NCBI GenBank assembly: GCA_938028585.1
Contig: CALIZH010000137.1
Coordinates: 1-25,247 of the forward strand
Length of the DNA stretch: 25,247 nt
DNA from: an uncultured Actinomyces sp.
Lineage (GTDB): Bacteria; Actinomycetota; Actinomycetes; Actinomycetales; Actinomycetaceae
Direction: 5' to 3'
The notes beneath the pieces were generated by a model. The model made no database searches. It saw nothing but the letters and a program-made list of their open reading frames with translations, and was not told where the DNA came from. The position numbers and the translations under genes are program-made. Shown here one piece after another: positions 8,081 through 15,950 of the stretch; position 1 is the stretch's first letter, and the number at the start of each line of letters is the position of its first letter.

Positions 8081-9331
8081 TTAGAATGAACGGTCGTTCG
8101 CTTGAGGGTAGTACCTATGGAACTTTCGGTAGTGATTGAGCTTTTGCAGGTGAAGTGTCAGTGAGCGGCGCAGGTCCGAATCAGCTGAGTAGAAGAGCGG
8201 ATCGAAACGCTTCCCCTCTCGAATCAAACCACGCACTCGCTGGGCAAGTTCGGGCTCTCGAATGTATCGCAAGAGCAATCGATCGGGAACCATCGAATAG
8301 AGGATTTCCTCGTTTACTTCTTCAGGGCTGCGTTCCACACCACGAACAAGATCATCAACCATTGGAATCATGGGGTTATGTCCCGCCGCAGTCATGTACC
8401 ACGAGTTCCGCCCGATTCGAGGATTCACTTCAAAGAAGAGCGCGCGACCATCACGGGGATCAATCTTCACATCGAAGTTAGCGAAGCCACGATAGTTCGC
8501 TGCCTCAAGAATGCGTCGTGCATCCTCCCACAACTGAGGAAACGCCTCGGTAATCATTGCAACGGGATTACCGATCATGGTTGGCGCATGATCTTCCAAG
8601 AGGACTCGTGCGGAACCAATCAAAGTCATATGCCCGTGAGAGTCGACATAGGCGGTCACTGAACGCATCTGCGTGTTATCTCCAGGAATCAGTTCCTGAA
8701 CAATAAAGTCACCACGGAAGCCAACACGTCCCAAAAGATCCCAGAGGTCGTTCAGTTCCTCTTGGCTCTCGACAAACCAGATCTTGCGTTTTCCTTCGAA
8801 TTCCAAGGCGTCATAATCATTTCCGCGCGCGGCTTTTGCCACCACGGGGAAACTAAACGGAATCTCGGGACGTACAGGGGCCTCGGCAGAAAAATCACGG
8901 AAGGACACCACGCGCGTCGCCGGCGTAGGCACTCCCAGCTCATCACAAAGCTGAGCAAAGGCGCCCTTATCGGTCACGCGATCGATAACGTCCATCGAGG
9001 GAAATGGGAGTGCGTAATGTTGACTCAGAGAATCCCAATGACGCGCAACAAATTCAGAATGAAGGTCATGATTAGCAACAAGGACCAGAGCACGGTCCGC
9101 ATAGGTATCGGCGAGTTTTGCAAGCGTTGCCAGAAGTTCCTCATCGGAAGCATGCGCAACGATCGGCTCAACCCGACAAAAGGCAGAACGTGAGATCGCA
9201 ACAGTCGGCGCGTGAGACAGCACGATCGAGGTCACGCCATAGGCCTCGTGGAAAGAACGCGCAAGAGCATAAACTCCAAAATCTCCGCCCAAAAGTACAG
9301 GCTGCACAACAGGAGCATCGGCCACAGTCAT
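8081..9331 (-). CDS. ATP-grasp carboxylate-amine ligase, D-aspartate ligase-like (peptidoglycan bridge)
   Basis: This 416-residue ATP-grasp enzyme has an N-terminus, PVLLGGDFGVYALARSFHEA, that closely resembles my recollection of the D-aspartate ligase of Enterococcus faecium, which uses ATP to attach D-Asp to the lysine of the cell-wall stem peptide. The ATP-grasp pieces appear in order: FPVVAKAARGNDYDALEFEG with the nucleotide-binding lysine, IVQELIPGDNTQMRSVTAYV, LLEDHAPTMIGN, GFANFDVKIDPRDG, and the metal-binding FFEVNPRIGRNS. In this host it could add D-Asp or D-Glu; the latter fits bridges known in Actinomycetaceae. The ATG at 9331 has AGAGGA upstream and follows a strong hairpin by 23 nt. 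It forms a pair with the FemX-type gene. Confidence 0.82.
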   Translation of the reverse strand: MTVADAPVVQPVLLGGDFGVYALARSFHEAYGVTSIVLSHAPTVAISRSAFCRVEPIVAHASDEELLATLAKLADTYADRALVLVANHDLHSEFVARHWDSLSQHYALPFPSMDVIDRVTDKGAFAQLCDELGVPTPATRVVSFRDFSAEAPVRPEIPFSFPVVAKAARGNDYDALEFEGKRKIWFVESQEELNDLWDLLGRVGFRGDFIVQELIPGDNTQMRSVTAYVDSHGHMTLIGSARVLLEDHAPTMIGNPVAMITEAFPQLWEDARRILEAANYRGFANFDVKIDPRDGRALFFEVNPRIGRNSWYMTAAGHNPMIPMVDDLVRGVERSPEEVNEEILYSMVPDRLLLRYIREPELAQRVRGLIREGKRFDPLFYSADSDLRRSLTLHLQKLNHYRKFHRYYPQANDRSF

Positions 9332-9354
9332 CGCTTCTCTTTCCTCTGGTACAG

Positions 9355-9387
9355 GTGAACCCCTCCAGCATAGCGGAAGGGGTTCAC
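9355..9387 (-). terminator. Perfect 10-bp inverted repeat, probable terminator of the suf operon
   Basis: GTGAACCCCT (9355-9364) and AGGGGTTCAC (9378-9387) are perfectly complementary around a 13-nt loop whose ends can add two more G-C pairs with a bulge. It lies 18 nt after the stop of the last suf gene. No T-run follows, which is common for actinobacterial terminators. It also sits only 23 nt before the ATP-grasp start codon, so it could act as an attenuator or leader structure for that gene. Confidence 0.6.
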
Positions 9388-9405
9388 GGACACGTCACTA
9401 CTCGC

Positions 9406-9888
9406 TCAGACGTTAAAACCAATCGCGCGGAGCTGTTCGCGGCCATCGCTTGTAATGCGATCAGGACCCCAAGCGGGCATCCAGACCCAATTGATCAAGA
9501 CATCATCCGAGAGCGAAGCCAGTACCATCTGCGCCTGGCGCTCGATAATGTCAGTCAGGGGGCATGCCGCTGAGGTCAAGGTCATGTCAATGACAATTGA
9601 GTCATCCGCCGCGACCTTGACACCGTAAACCAAACCAAGGTCAACAATATTGATGCCTAGTTCGGGATCGATGACGTCCTTGAGTGCCTCAAGAACATCA
9701 AGGCCGGCAATGCTTCCGCCTTCAATGATGTCAGTTCCTTCGACATTAAATACATGCGCCGAGGCCGCATCGGGAGCAGAAGCAGAACCCTGCTCGGACG
9801 TGGCAGAGCTTGCAACTGCAGAAGGCGCAGGGGCGAAGCGCTGCTCGACAGCATCAGTTTGTGCCATCGGGTTGGAAGAGGTATCCAT
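9406..9888 (-). CDS. sufT: SufT-like metal-sulfur cluster assembly factor (DUF59/MIP18 domain)
   Basis: The 160-residue protein has a DUF59-type domain at about residues 62-160: LEALKDVIDPELGINIVDLG followed by LVYG, then TSAACPLTD with the conserved Cys109, and WVWMPAWGPDRIT near the end. Proteins of this group help mature Fe-S proteins; the mycobacterial counterpart is Rv1466. The first 60 residues are an Ala/Ser-rich low-complexity linker that is longer than in many relatives. The start ATG at 9888 overlaps the sufU stop by one base (TAATG); an upstream start would lie inside sufU and is unlikely. It is the last gene of the suf run and is followed by a hairpin terminator. Confidence 0.88.
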   Translation of the reverse strand: MDTSSNPMAQTDAVEQRFAPAPSAVASSATSEQGSASAPDAASAHVFNVEGTDIIEGGSIAGLDVLEALKDVIDPELGINIVDLGLVYGVKVAADDSIVIDMTLTSAACPLTDIIERQAQMVLASLSDDVLINWVWMPAWGPDRITSDGREQLRAIGFNV

Positions 9889-10355
9889 TACTCGTTTTCT
9901 CCTGCAATATCGGTTCCGAGCTGCGCGAGAGCATCGCGCAATGCATACCATCCAAGGAGTGCACACTTCACACGATTCGGGAACTGTGACGTTCCCTCCA
10001 ATGCAGCGGCATCACCAAGGAGGTCGAGGGTATCGTCATCCACGCCCAGTCCGCGTGAATGCATCATTTTTTCCATGGCAGCATAGAGCTCACGAACATG
10101 CTCCAGATCAGCTCCGCTCACCATGTCAGAGAGCATTGAAAGGGATGCCTGCGAAATCGAGCAGCCATCACCATCCCACGTCAGTGCCTCGATCTGACCG
10201 GAGTCAGACAGAGTGACACCCAGTGTTGTCTCGTCTCCGCAAGTCGGGTTCACCTGATGCGATGAGGCTGCAAGACTTGAGGGATCACCAGTCCCGTGGC
10301 GCTCACGCGCATGATCAAGAATGACCTGCTGGTACATCTGTTCAAGGCTTGACAT
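9888..10355 (-). CDS. sufU: SufU zinc-dependent sulfurtransferase / Fe-S assembly protein
   Basis: SufU accepts sulfur from the cysteine desulfurase SufS and passes it to the SufBCD scaffold. The 155-residue protein has the four zinc and sulfur-transfer ligands of the family: Cys39 and Asp41 in NPTCGDE, Cys65 in GDGCSIS, and Cys131 in RVKCALLGW. The region between the second and third cysteines is long, as in SufU and unlike IscU. Two consecutive ATG codons are available at 10358 and 10355. The second has GGAGG six bases upstream, the first only three, so I used 10355; starting at 10358 would add one Met and give a 4-nt overlap with sufS. It sits between sufS and sufT. Confidence 0.94.
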   Translation of the reverse strand: MSSLEQMYQQVILDHARERHGTGDPSSLAASSHQVNPTCGDETTLGVTLSDSGQIEALTWDGDGCSISQASLSMLSDMVSGADLEHVRELYAAMEKMMHSRGLGVDDDTLDLLGDAAALEGTSQFPNRVKCALLGWYALRDALAQLGTDIAGENE

Positions 10356-11632
10356 CATTTGCCTCCGAAGTAGGAACGAACCTGTCCTAAGGCGTCAATG
10401 AAACGATCAATCTCTTCACGAGTTGTTGTCGGTCCGACGGATGCTCGCGTCGAAGAACGAACTCCGAAGAAGTGGTGCAATGGGATCGCACAATGATGAC
10501 CAACTCGCACCGCGATGTCCTGCGAATCCAAGACTTGGCCAACATCATGAGGATGCACGCCCTCAACGGCAAATGCGACGACACCGATCCGCTCTTTATC
10601 CGCTCCCGGTCCCAAGACGCGAACACCGTCAATTCCGGAAATGCCTTCCAACATGTAGGAAGTAAGAATGCGTTCGTGCTCAGCAATGCGTGCCATACCG
10701 ATGCCGCTGAGGTATTGGAGAGCAGCACTCCAGCCAACGATCTGAGCAATCGGCTGGCTACCGGCTTCAAAACGCTCGGGGGCAGGCATGAAAGTCGAGG
10801 ACTCCATGGTGACATCCTCGATCATCGAACCACCGGTCAGAACTGGCGGCATCTGTGAAAGAAGTTCGCTTCTCCCCCACAGCGCTCCAATACCGGTTGG
10901 CCCCAGCATCTTATGCGATGAGAAGACCGCAAAGTCTACTCCAAGATCCCTGACATTGACCGGCATATGTGCGCTGGACTGACAGGTATCAAGAAGTACA
11001 AGAGAGCCGCATCGACGTGCGCGCGAAACGATCGGCTCAACGGGTGAAACCGCACCGGTCACATTCGACACATGTGTGAAGGCAACCAGACGCGTGTGTT
11101 CATCGATTACCCCAAGAGTCTCACAATCAATCCGGCCATCTTCATGAAGGTCGAGCCAGCGAAGCTCCGTCCCGGTTGCAGCACAGAGCTGCTGCCATGG
11201 AACTAGGTTTGCGTGATGCTCTGCTCGGGTAATAACAATGTTATCCCCCGCCGAAAGCTTGACAGGTGACGGCTTTGCACTGCTGTCTTGCGATGCGTTT
11301 CGCATTGCCAGTGCAACTAAATTAATTGCCTCTGTCGCGTTCTTTGTCCAAACGATCTCATTGGCGCGACCGCCAATAAAATCAGCCAAAATCGAGCGTC
11401 CTTCTTCGAAGGCAGCAGTCGACTCATCACCCAGCAGATGCGTCCCACGATGTACTGCGCCATTACTGGTGCGGTAGAAATTACTGATCGCATCGATGAC
11501 CTGCACGGGCTTTTGCGAAGTCGCGCTGAAATCGAGATAGGCAATGGGCTTGCCACCGCGGCCGACCCTCCCAAGGATGGGAAAGTCGGCACGCAGTCGC
11601 GAGAGCTCTTGAAGCGAAAAGTCTTCAGTCAC
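10355..11632 (-). CDS. sufS: SufS cysteine desulfurase
   Basis: SufS is a class II PLP-dependent desulfurase that takes sulfur from cysteine and hands it to SufU. The 425-residue protein shows the fold-type I pattern: AYLDFSATSQKP near the start, the AVHRGTHLLGDES block, the PLP lysine at Lys241 in FSSHKMLGPTGIG, and the active-site cysteine in VGHHCAIPL near residue 378, followed by the R-A-S block. The cofactor motif around Asp215 reads DTCQ rather than the more usual DGAQ, so an extra cysteine is close to PLP. The start is GTG at 11632, 9 nt after the sufC stop. The 3' end overlaps or abuts sufU, which suggests coupled translation of the desulfurase and its partner. Confidence 0.95.
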   Translation of the reverse strand: MTEDFSLQELSRLRADFPILGRVGRGGKPIAYLDFSATSQKPVQVIDAISNFYRTSNGAVHRGTHLLGDESTAAFEEGRSILADFIGGRANEIVWTKNATEAINLVALAMRNASQDSSAKPSPVKLSAGDNIVITRAEHHANLVPWQQLCAATGTELRWLDLHEDGRIDCETLGVIDEHTRLVAFTHVSNVTGAVSPVEPIVSRARRCGSLVLLDTCQSSAHMPVNVRDLGVDFAVFSSHKMLGPTGIGALWGRSELLSQMPPVLTGGSMIEDVTMESSTFMPAPERFEAGSQPIAQIVGWSAALQYLSGIGMARIAEHERILTSYMLEGISGIDGVRVLGPGADKERIGVVAFAVEGVHPHDVGQVLDSQDIAVRVGHHCAIPLHHFFGVRSSTRASVGPTTTREEIDRFIDALGQVRSYFGGK

Positions 11633-11641
11633 CGAGAAAGC

Positions 11642-12394
11642 TCACTTCTCCAGGTAGGAATCGTAGCCGTTCTCTTCCAGCTCATCAGCAAGTTCAGGAC
11701 CACCCTGGGCTGCAACCTGGCCGTTGACAAAAACATGAACATGGCTGGGCTTGATGTAGCGCAGAATACGGGTGTAGTGCGTAATGAGCATAACTCCGCA
11801 GCCGGTATTGCCATGGACTCGATTAACACCTTCAGAAACGATGCGGAGCGCATCGACATCCAGGCCCGAGTCGGTCTCATCAAGGATCGCGAAGGAAGGC
11901 TTGAGCAGCTCCATCTGGAGAATCTCAAGGCGCTTCTTCTCACCTCCGGAGAAACCAACATTAACGTCGCGTTCTGCGAAGGAAGGATCCATCCGCAGAT
12001 TCTCCATTGCCTGGTTCACGTCCTTCACCCACTGACGAATCTGGGGTGCATGACCGTCAACCGCAGTCTTTGCTGTACGCAGGAAGTTCGAGACCGAAAC
12101 ACCAGCAACTTCAACCGGGTACTGCATTGCCAGGAAAAGGCCAGCTTTCGCGCGCTCATCAACGCTCATGTCCAGAATTGAAGCGTCATCGAGGTAAGCC
12201 TCGCCACTGGTGATTTCGTAAGCGGGGTGTCCTGCAAGAGCGTAGGCAAGAGTTGACTTGCCCGAGCCGTTGGGGCCCATGATTGCGTGAATCTCACCGG
12301 AATTAATGGTCAGGTTCACGCCCTTCAGAATTTCCTTCGGTCCTTCAGCGGTCTCAACGGATGCGTGAAGGTCTTTAATAGTCAAAGTCGACAT
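11642..12394 (-). CDS. sufC: SufC Fe-S assembly ATPase
   Basis: SufC is the ABC-type ATPase of the SufBC2D scaffold. The 250-residue protein has Walker A (GPNGSGKST, residues 40-48), the signature SGGEKKRLEILQM at about 149-161, where the Glu-Lys-Lys after SGG is typical of SufC, and Walker B FAILDETDSGLD with Asp172 and Glu173, then the H-switch in MLITHYTRIL. It begins with ATG at 12394 behind a strong GAGGAG site. It is separated from sufD by 60 nt, the widest gap within the suf run after sufB, and a small hairpin lies there. Confidence 0.97.
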   Translation of the reverse strand: MSTLTIKDLHASVETAEGPKEILKGVNLTINSGEIHAIMGPNGSGKSTLAYALAGHPAYEITSGEAYLDDASILDMSVDERAKAGLFLAMQYPVEVAGVSVSNFLRTAKTAVDGHAPQIRQWVKDVNQAMENLRMDPSFAERDVNVGFSGGEKKRLEILQMELLKPSFAILDETDSGLDVDALRIVSEGVNRVHGNTGCGVMLITHYTRILRYIKPSHVHVFVNGQVAAQGGPELADELEENGYDSYLEK

Positions 12395-12407
12395 TTTTTC
12401 TCCTCTT

Positions 12408-12422
12408 CGGCGCTAGACGCCG
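12408..12422 (-). other. Small hairpin in the sufD-sufC gap
   Basis: CGGCG and CGCCG arms (12408-12412 and 12418-12422) around a 5-nt loop form a 5-bp GC stem eight nucleotides upstream of the GAGGAG of sufC. It may be an mRNA processing or stability element, or chance. No T-run follows, so it is not a convincing terminator. Confidence 0.3.
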
Positions 12423-12454
12423 CACTGTAGTTGTCGTCCTACTGTCGTGTAGCC

Positions 12455-13636
12455 TCAGGCGCCAAGAGCGGCGCGTTCCAGTTCCTTTTCAATTGCGTTC
12501 ATCAGGTGTTCTTGAACCTGCGGAACGCCGATTTGTTCAATAAGTTCGGCGAAGAATCCGCGAACGACCAAACGACGTGCATCAGCTTCGTCGATGCCGC
12601 GGCTCATCAGGTAGAAGAGCTGTTCATCATCAAAGCGTCCAGTTGCGGATGCATGTCCAGCACCGACGATTTCACCATTTTCAATTTCGAGGTTAGGAAC
12701 GGAGTCAGCCTTCGCTCCTTCACTCAGCACAAGGTTACGGTTGAGCTCGTAGGTATCGGTTCCATCGGCAGCCTCGCGAATCAGGCAGTCCCCGATCCAG
12801 ACCGAGTGTGCGTCCTTCCCCTGAAGTGCACCCTTGTATGTCACGCGGGAGTAACAATTAGGCTGCGAATGGTCAACGAAAACGCGGTGCTCAAGGTGTT
12901 GTCCAGAGTCGACGAAGTACAGACCGAGCATGGTCAATTCGCCGCCAGGACCGCGATAATCAGTATCAGAGCAGATACGTACAAGGTCGCCGCCAAGGCT
13001 AACCACAATGTGGCGAACCTTTGCATCACGGCCAATCGCAATGCGGTGATTCGATGCGTGTACGTAGGTGTCGTCCCATTCCTGAATTGAAACGATTGTC
13101 AGATCCGAGGCGTCACCTGCCTCAATCTCAACGGTCTGGTTGAGCGCGCCTTGACCGCCGCCTCGGTGATTAATAACAACGGTTGCGGCAGACTGGCTTC
13201 CAACACTGACAAGCAGGTGCTGAACGCGGGCATGCTCATCACCGTCAATATCAATCATGACGGGATCGGTGACCTCGGTACGCGGAGGAACAGTGACGAT
13301 TTGTGCGCGGGTGAAAGCATTCCACGCAACAACCGACGTGCGGTCGCCGGGAGCGAGAACAGTTCCCAGACGCGAATCATCGCGCCCGACCTCTTCAACA
13401 GTCACTTCAGCAGGTGCGTTCACCTGCAAGCCCAAGGGCTGTGACTCAAAGAAGTTGGGATCAAATAGTTTTTCAATTCGACGAAGCGGAGTAAAACGCC
13501 AATCTTCTTCGCGCCCATGAGGGGCAGGAATCTCTTCAAGAGAGAAAGAAGTGGGGCGATCGCCTCGGGACGAATGTGCTACGGGTGCTCCCGCTCCGTG
13601 AGAATGCGGACGGGCAGCGGTCTCTTGGGTCGTCAT
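12455..13636 (-). CDS. sufD: SufD Fe-S scaffold subunit
   Basis: SufD pairs with SufB in the scaffold that builds Fe-S clusters. The 393-residue protein has a variable His/Gly-rich N-terminus, the PHGREEDWRFTPLRRIEKLF segment, the beta-helix core, and the C-terminal SufBD signature VGAGHASATGRFDDEQLFYL, which carries the histidine that corresponds to the essential one of E. coli SufD. It ends with a helical ARRLVVRGFFAELIEQI block. The ATG overlaps the sufB stop by one base (TGATG), so the two scaffold subunits are translationally coupled. Confidence 0.95.
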   Translation of the reverse strand: MTTQETAARPHSHGAGAPVAHSSRGDRPTSFSLEEIPAPHGREEDWRFTPLRRIEKLFDPNFFESQPLGLQVNAPAEVTVEEVGRDDSRLGTVLAPGDRTSVVAWNAFTRAQIVTVPPRTEVTDPVMIDIDGDEHARVQHLLVSVGSQSAATVVINHRGGGQGALNQTVEIEAGDASDLTIVSIQEWDDTYVHASNHRIAIGRDAKVRHIVVSLGGDLVRICSDTDYRGPGGELTMLGLYFVDSGQHLEHRVFVDHSQPNCYSRVTYKGALQGKDAHSVWIGDCLIREAADGTDTYELNRNLVLSEGAKADSVPNLEIENGEIVGAGHASATGRFDDEQLFYLMSRGIDEADARRLVVRGFFAELIEQIGVPQVQEHLMNAIEKELERAALGA

Positions 13637-15081
13637 CAGCCAACAGATCCTTCCATCTGCAACTCAATGAGTCGGTTCAATTCAAGGGCATATTCCATGG
13701 GGAGTTCCTTGGCGATCGGCTCAACAAAGCCGCGGACGATTGTCGCCATCGCCTCGTTCTCATCCAAACCGCGGCTCATCAAATAGAAGAGCTGATCGGC
13801 GGAAACCTTAGAAACAGTTGCTTCGTGTCCCATTTCGACGTCATCAGTACGGACATCGACGTAGGGATAAGTATCAGTACGCGACACCTTGTCCACAAGA
13901 AGCGCGTCACAGAGCACGTTGGACTTCGAGTGACGGGCACGCGCATTGATCTGAACAAGACCGCGGTAGGAAGTGCGGCCGCCACCACGAGACACCGACT
14001 TCGACACGATCGAAGAAGAAGTGTGAGGTGCCATGTGGACCATCTTTGCACCGGTATCTTGCTGCTGCCCCGGACCAGCGAAACCAATGGAGAGAGTTTC
14101 ACCGCGAGCATGCTCACCCATGAGGAAGCAAGCAGGGTACTTCATCGTGATAGCAGCACCCATATTGCCGTCAACCCATTCCATGGTGCCACCCTCGTCG
14201 ACCATTGCACGCTGAGTCACGAGGTTCAGCACGTTTGTCGACCAGTTCTGCACCGTGGTGTAACGAACACGCGCATCCTTCTTCACGAAAATCTCAATGA
14301 CACCGGAGTGCAGAGAGTTCTCATCGTAAATAGGAGCTGTACAGCCTTCGACGTAGTGAACGTAGGAACCTTCGTCAGCAATAATCAGGGTTCGCTCGAA
14401 CTGTCCCATTGCCTGGGTGTTGATGCGGAAGTAGGCCTGAAGAGGAATGTTCACGTGTACACCCGGCGGGACGTAAACGAAAGAGCCACCCGACCACGCT
14501 GCGGTATTCAGAGCAGAAAACTTGTTGTCTCCAGCCGGAACGCACTTACCGAAGTACTCTTCGAAAATCTCGGGATGCTCACGCAAACCAGTGTCGGTGT
14601 CAGTGAAGATCACGCCCTGCTTCTCCAAGTCATCTTGGATCTGCTGGTAGACGACCTCGGATTCATACTGAGCAGCGACGCCAGAAACCAGGCGGTTCTT
14701 CTCGGCCTCGGGAATACCCAGACGATCGTAGGTATGACGAATTTCTTCGGGGAGGTCTTCCCAGTCATTCACCTGACGATCGGTGGGACGCACGTAGTAC
14801 TTGAAGGCATCGAAATCGACACCGGAAAGATCAGGACCCCACGTCGGCATCGGCTTACGCTCAAATAACTCAAGCGCCTTCAAACGCCGTTCGCGCATCC
14901 ACTGCGGTTCGTCCTTTACATCAGAGATAAAACGGACAATCGACTCGTTAATACCAAGGGGGACATCTTTCGAATAGTCATCGTTATCGTGCCACCCGTA
15001 CTCGTATGCGCCGATGGAGCTAATGATCTCATCGTCACTCATCTGAGTAGTTGCGTCGGTGACCGGTGGTGACTGGGTCAT
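13636..15081 (-). CDS. sufB: SufB Fe-S scaffold subunit
   Basis: SufB is the main scaffold protein on which the Suf machinery assembles clusters. The 481-residue protein contains the family blocks: YEYGWHDNDDYSKDVPLGIN at the start, GGSFVYVPPGVHV, YVHYVEGCTAP, NVLCDALLVDK with the conserved cysteine, and VEMGHEATVSKVSADQLFYL with the conserved glutamate. There is no intein insertion, unlike in several mycobacteria. I used ATG 15081, with GAGGA six bases upstream; a TTG at 15096 would add five residues and has no support. It follows sufR by 39 nt and overlaps sufD by one base. Confidence 0.96.
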   Translation of the reverse strand: MTQSPPVTDATTQMSDDEIISSIGAYEYGWHDNDDYSKDVPLGINESIVRFISDVKDEPQWMRERRLKALELFERKPMPTWGPDLSGVDFDAFKYYVRPTDRQVNDWEDLPEEIRHTYDRLGIPEAEKNRLVSGVAAQYESEVVYQQIQDDLEKQGVIFTDTDTGLREHPEIFEEYFGKCVPAGDNKFSALNTAAWSGGSFVYVPPGVHVNIPLQAYFRINTQAMGQFERTLIIADEGSYVHYVEGCTAPIYDENSLHSGVIEIFVKKDARVRYTTVQNWSTNVLNLVTQRAMVDEGGTMEWVDGNMGAAITMKYPACFLMGEHARGETLSIGFAGPGQQQDTGAKMVHMAPHTSSSIVSKSVSRGGGRTSYRGLVQINARARHSKSNVLCDALLVDKVSRTDTYPYVDVRTDDVEMGHEATVSKVSADQLFYLMSRGLDENEAMATIVRGFVEPIAKELPMEYALELNRLIELQMEGSVG

Positions 15082-15120
15082 ATTTTTCCTCGTCAATTCG
15101 GTTATTTCAGTGATGCGCTG

Positions 15121-15840
15121 CTACTTGCGAAGAGCAGCTCGCGCCGCGGGAGAGATCACAGGTGCAGAAACCGGAATATTGGTTGTGCACACGTGTTCGC
15201 CACCCGCAAGTGTTGCAAGTCGTTGAACGTGAACATTGAGCAGTCGCGAAAACGCAGCAGTCTCGGCTTCACACAGCTGTGGGAAGTCGCCTGCAACCCG
15301 CCTAATTGGGCAATGCCCCTGGCAGAGCTGGACAGCATACCCGCCGCGACCAATATCGCGAACCGTTGCTGCGTACCCATCAGCAGTGAGTGCATCTGCG
15401 AGTGCTTGAGCTCGCAGCCTCGGGTCACTACCTGCCTCACGAACCGTAGCTGCATAACGCCTTTCAATTTCTCGAGAGCGAGCTGCAGCAAAAGAATCAA
15501 TCGCTTCTCCCCCGCCAACTTGCCCAAGGTATCCGAGGGCTTTCGAGGCGAGATCGGAGTAACTTTCAGCAAGTTTTTCGTGCGCCCGAGCAGTGGCAAC
15601 ATAGTGGCGTGCGGGACGTCCGCGCCCACGTCGCCCTACCTGTCCCGGTTCGTGCTCAGCAATTTCGTTATCAGAAAGCAAGATGGTGAGGTGACGACGC
15701 ACTGCGGCGGTCGTCAGTCCAAGAATGCGCGCAATTGTCGAGGCGGTTACCGGCCCCTTCTCAACAACAAGGTCACGTACCTGCTGCCGGGTGCGCGCAT
15801 CACTGCTCTCCACGCTGCCCTCCAAGCGAATTACATTCAC
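15121..15840 (-). CDS. sufR: SufR, Fe-S-sensing transcriptional repressor of the suf operon
   Basis: SufR is a winged-helix repressor whose DNA binding depends on a bound Fe-S cluster; it shuts down suf transcription when clusters are sufficient. The 239-residue protein has an N-terminal HTH domain (about residues 18-80, with TASTIARILGLTTAAVRRHL) and a basic GRRGRGRPARHY wing. The C-terminal sensor has four cysteines: Cys173 and Cys177 in QLCQGHCP, Cys190 in FPQLCEAE, and Cys218 in GEHVCTTNIP. The last three are the cluster ligands expected from homologs. The start is uncertain: GTG 15840 is used here, but GTG 15813 has a better ribosome site (GGAGG five bases upstream) and would remove nine residues. 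It is the first gene of the suf operon. Confidence 0.93.
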   Translation of the reverse strand: MNVIRLEGSVESSDARTRQQVRDLVVEKGPVTASTIARILGLTTAAVRRHLTILLSDNEIAEHEPGQVGRRGRGRPARHYVATARAHEKLAESYSDLASKALGYLGQVGGGEAIDSFAAARSREIERRYAATVREAGSDPRLRAQALADALTADGYAATVRDIGRGGYAVQLCQGHCPIRRVAGDFPQLCEAETAAFSRLLNVHVQRLATLAGGEHVCTTNIPVSAPVISPAARAALRK

Positions 15841-15853
15841 AACTCTTGAATCT

Positions 15854-15877
15854 CATGAAAAGCATACGCTCTTTATG
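15854..15877 (-). promoter_or_regulatory. Candidate SufR operator overlapping the suf promoter
   Basis: An interrupted palindrome has arms CATGAAAAGC (15854-15863) and GCTCTTTATG (15868-15877), matching at 8 of 10 positions around ATAC; the next base pair outwards also matches. Read on the transcribed strand, its centre contains TATGCT (15866-15861), a possible -10 box, 13-20 nt upstream of the sufR start. No convincing -35 is seen. The location in front of a gene for an autoregulated repressor makes an operator likely. Confidence 0.5.
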
Positions 15878-15950
15878 AAACATTTTCGTTGCGAAATACC
15901 GCCCGATTCGCGCGACTCGCATCACAAGTCTTAGGCCCAAGGTCCTTCAG

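Noticed and set aside
13576..14868. A 430-codon open frame on the plus strand opposite sufB
   Set aside because: It is an antisense shadow of a strongly conserved gene; its sequence is rich in His, Arg and Val with no family features and no ribosome site.
13636..15081. Intein in SufB, as in M. tuberculosis
   Set aside because: The protein is 481 residues with continuous conserved blocks and no insertion.
15895..15945. Terminator between the Nudix gene and sufR
   Set aside because: Only a short GGCC-centred palindrome without a loop or T-run is present.
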